DNA from: UBA10161 sp038891035
Lineage (GTDB): Archaea > Micrarchaeota > Micrarchaeia > Anstonellales > Anstonellaceae
DNA length: 13,988 nucleotides
Reading direction: 5' to 3'
NCBI GenBank assembly: GCA_038891035.1
Contig: JAWAEW010000016.1
Location: 1-13,988, forward strand
Part shown: positions 13,268 to 13,988 of the stretch, one piece after another
Layout of the letters: each line of letters begins with the position of its first letter
How positions within the stretch are numbered: the first letter of the stretch is position 1
Position numbers and translations under genes: made by a program
The notes under the pieces: model-generated
The model's database searches: none
What the model saw: the letters and a program-made list of their open reading frames with translations, nothing else
What the model was told of the DNA's origin: nothing

Positions 13268-13777
13268 GTGCCGATTCAGAGATCCAGACAGGCAAAAAAG
13301 GAATTTCAAAGGCTTTTGGAGCAGGACAATGCGCCAATAAAGAAGATAAAGAAAAGAAAGGTGAAGATAACCGATTGGGGTGGCCCTATAAAAGTTACTT
13401 TGCATCCTCCTTTGCGTCAGCCGAGCAAAATAGTGGTGGAAGGAAAGACTCTAGTGAGAAATTGCACGTGGGGAAATGCTGCCGCTGAAAGCCTGGTTAG
13501 AAAGAATCTTGAAAGACTGGTGAAAGAGACCTTGAAAGTTGCAAAAAGAGCAATACAGGAAGACAACCAAAGAAATACCCTTCTTGAGCTTTGCCTTGAT
13601 CCTATATATGGGATAGATAGAAATGGTTTTGTTGGTCTTTCCGGCAGAAAACTAAAACCAGACGGAAAGGCTGTGTATGAGATGATAAAGCAATTCTTCA
13701 AAGACGAACTATTCATCAACAAGCTTTTGGAAAGGAGAACACCAGAATATCCGCAGTCCCCTTTCCTCAACCCCTAA
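13268..13777 (+). CDS. Unrecognised basic protein downstream of dnaG
   Basis: A 169-aa protein starting at GTG 13268. It follows dnaG by 29 bp on the same strand, probably in its operon, without a good Shine-Dalgarno near the start. Residues 4-33 are very basic (RSRQAKKEFQRLL, IKKIKKRKVKI), then there is a short beta-like part (34-65), then a mostly helical region (about 68-155) with WGNAAAESLVRKNLERLVKE. Two cysteines only (66, 109), and no metal motif or membrane helix. The basic start and exosome/primase context suggest nucleic-acid binding, which is inference. The C-terminal tail (ERRTPEYPQSPFLNP) lies inside the first copy of a 62-bp repeat, whose second copy encodes the similar ERGTPAFLLSPFLNP-stop in another frame. 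The natural end of the protein may thus have been replaced by the repeat. Confidence 0.7.
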   Translation: MPIQRSRQAKKEFQRLLEQDNAPIKKIKKRKVKITDWGGPIKVTLHPPLRQPSKIVVEGKTLVRNCTWGNAAAESLVRKNLERLVKETLKVAKRAIQEDNQRNTLLELCLDPIYGIDRNGFVGLSGRKLKPDGKAVYEMIKQFFKDELFINKLLERRTPEYPQSPFLNP

Positions 13778-13851
13778 GGCAAACACCAGTGGAAAGGGGA
13801 ACACCAGCGTTTCTGTTGTCCCCTTTCCTCAACCCCTAAGGCAAACACCAG
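13729..13851 (+). repeat. Two tandem copies of a 62-bp hairpin-forming repeat
   Basis: Copy 1 spans 13729-13789 and copy 2 spans 13791-13851. Each copy has a 17-bp left block (one mismatch), a 10-bp variable centre (4 of 10 the same) and a perfectly conserved 34-bp right block (13756-13789 and 13818-13851). Within each, ggaaaggRga pairs with tcccctttcc across an 18-nt loop; copy 2 is perfect and copy 1 has one mismatch. The right arm of copy 1 (13757-13766) also pairs perfectly with the left arm of copy 2 (13791-13800). The octamer AACACCAG occurs four times (13738, 13782, 13800, 13844). The repeat starts inside the last gene and includes its stop codon. Confidence 0.85.
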
Positions 13852-13988
13852 ATAATTCAAATGGAAAAGAGGCGGAAATATCATTGATGTTCCATATCTT
13901 CATTGAAATTACATAAGAGAAGATATTGGGGTTTCTTTTAGTATCTCCTACCTTATCTTTGGTTTCCCTTTGGGGGTGAACCCTCAGG
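13852..13988. other. Tail of window with no supported gene
   Basis: Plus-strand frames are closed by stops within a few codons. A minus-strand frame is open from the right edge (13987) to a TGA at 13829-13831 inside the repeat, 52 codons, but its composition is not convincing. The last 28 bases are G/C-rich and contain, inverted, an 18-mer (13962-13979) that matches the repeat's tcaacccctaaggcaaac at 15 of 18 positions. Confidence 0.3.

Noticed and set aside
13756..13851. CRISPR-like pattern: a perfect 34-bp repeat twice with a 28-bp spacer
   Set aside because: Only two copies. The first 17 bp of the spacer match the sequence before copy 1, so the true unit is 62 bp. Copy 1 lies in a coding region and no cas gene is present.
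13829..13987. Minus-strand frame open at the right edge, 52 codons ending in GVCLRG-stop
   Set aside because: It ends inside the repeat, matches no family I know and has an unconvincing composition; more sequence to the right would decide.

Overview
The window is archaeal. It carries the archaeal/eukaryotic-type genes rfcS, pelota, ABCE1, archaeal DnaG and Hjc, a tRNA-His and a canonical archaeal C/D box sRNA. Promoters look like archaeal box A (TATA) elements about 25-28 bp upstream of starts, and several genes appear leaderless. Genes are dense, short and AT-leaning, with many proteins I do not recognise. This would suit an uncultivated, streamlined archaeon (DPANN or deep euryarchaeal type), but no marker here fixes the lineage.

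Layout. 1-542: 3' end of the replication factor C small subunit. 543-951: a leader with a possible 25-aa peptide and two mutually exclusive hairpins, then a stand-alone Hin-type helix-turn-helix protein. 1001-5231: a ribosome-rescue island. Pelota and an unknown four-TM protein lie on the minus strand, divergent from ABCE1 on the plus strand. 5219-6669 (minus): a membrane-anchored cysteine-containing protein and a VIT1/CCC1-type metal transporter. 6760-6831 (minus): tRNA-His(GUG). 6934-8955 (plus): an unknown helical protein, an MFS transporter and a 70-aa orphan. 8955-9392 (minus): Hjc with a C/D box sRNA at its 3' end. 9393-9443: a compact bidirectional promoter. 9444-10151: a ZIP transporter. 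10166-10702 (minus): a tandem-CBS protein with a zinc ribbon. 10745-10948: a small membrane protein. 10945-11622 (minus): two adjacent paralogues of an unrecognised family. 11711-13777: a possible small protein, DnaG and an unknown basic protein. 13729-13851: a two-copy 62-bp hairpin repeat that includes the last gene's stop codon. 13852-13988: no gene I can support.

How it fits together. Pelota and ABCE1 act in the same pathway: Pelota enters stalled ribosomes and ABCE1 splits the subunits. RfcS, DnaG and Hjc serve replication and recombination, and archaeal DnaG is also known as an exosome partner. The VIT1 and ZIP proteins suggest iron/zinc/manganese traffic. I saw no defence system, transposase or phage gene. 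The most notable unnamed features are the C/D sRNA overlapping the hjc stop codon, the 62-bp repeat with conserved stems and a variable loop, the tandem orphan paralogues, and the switch-like leader of the HTH gene.
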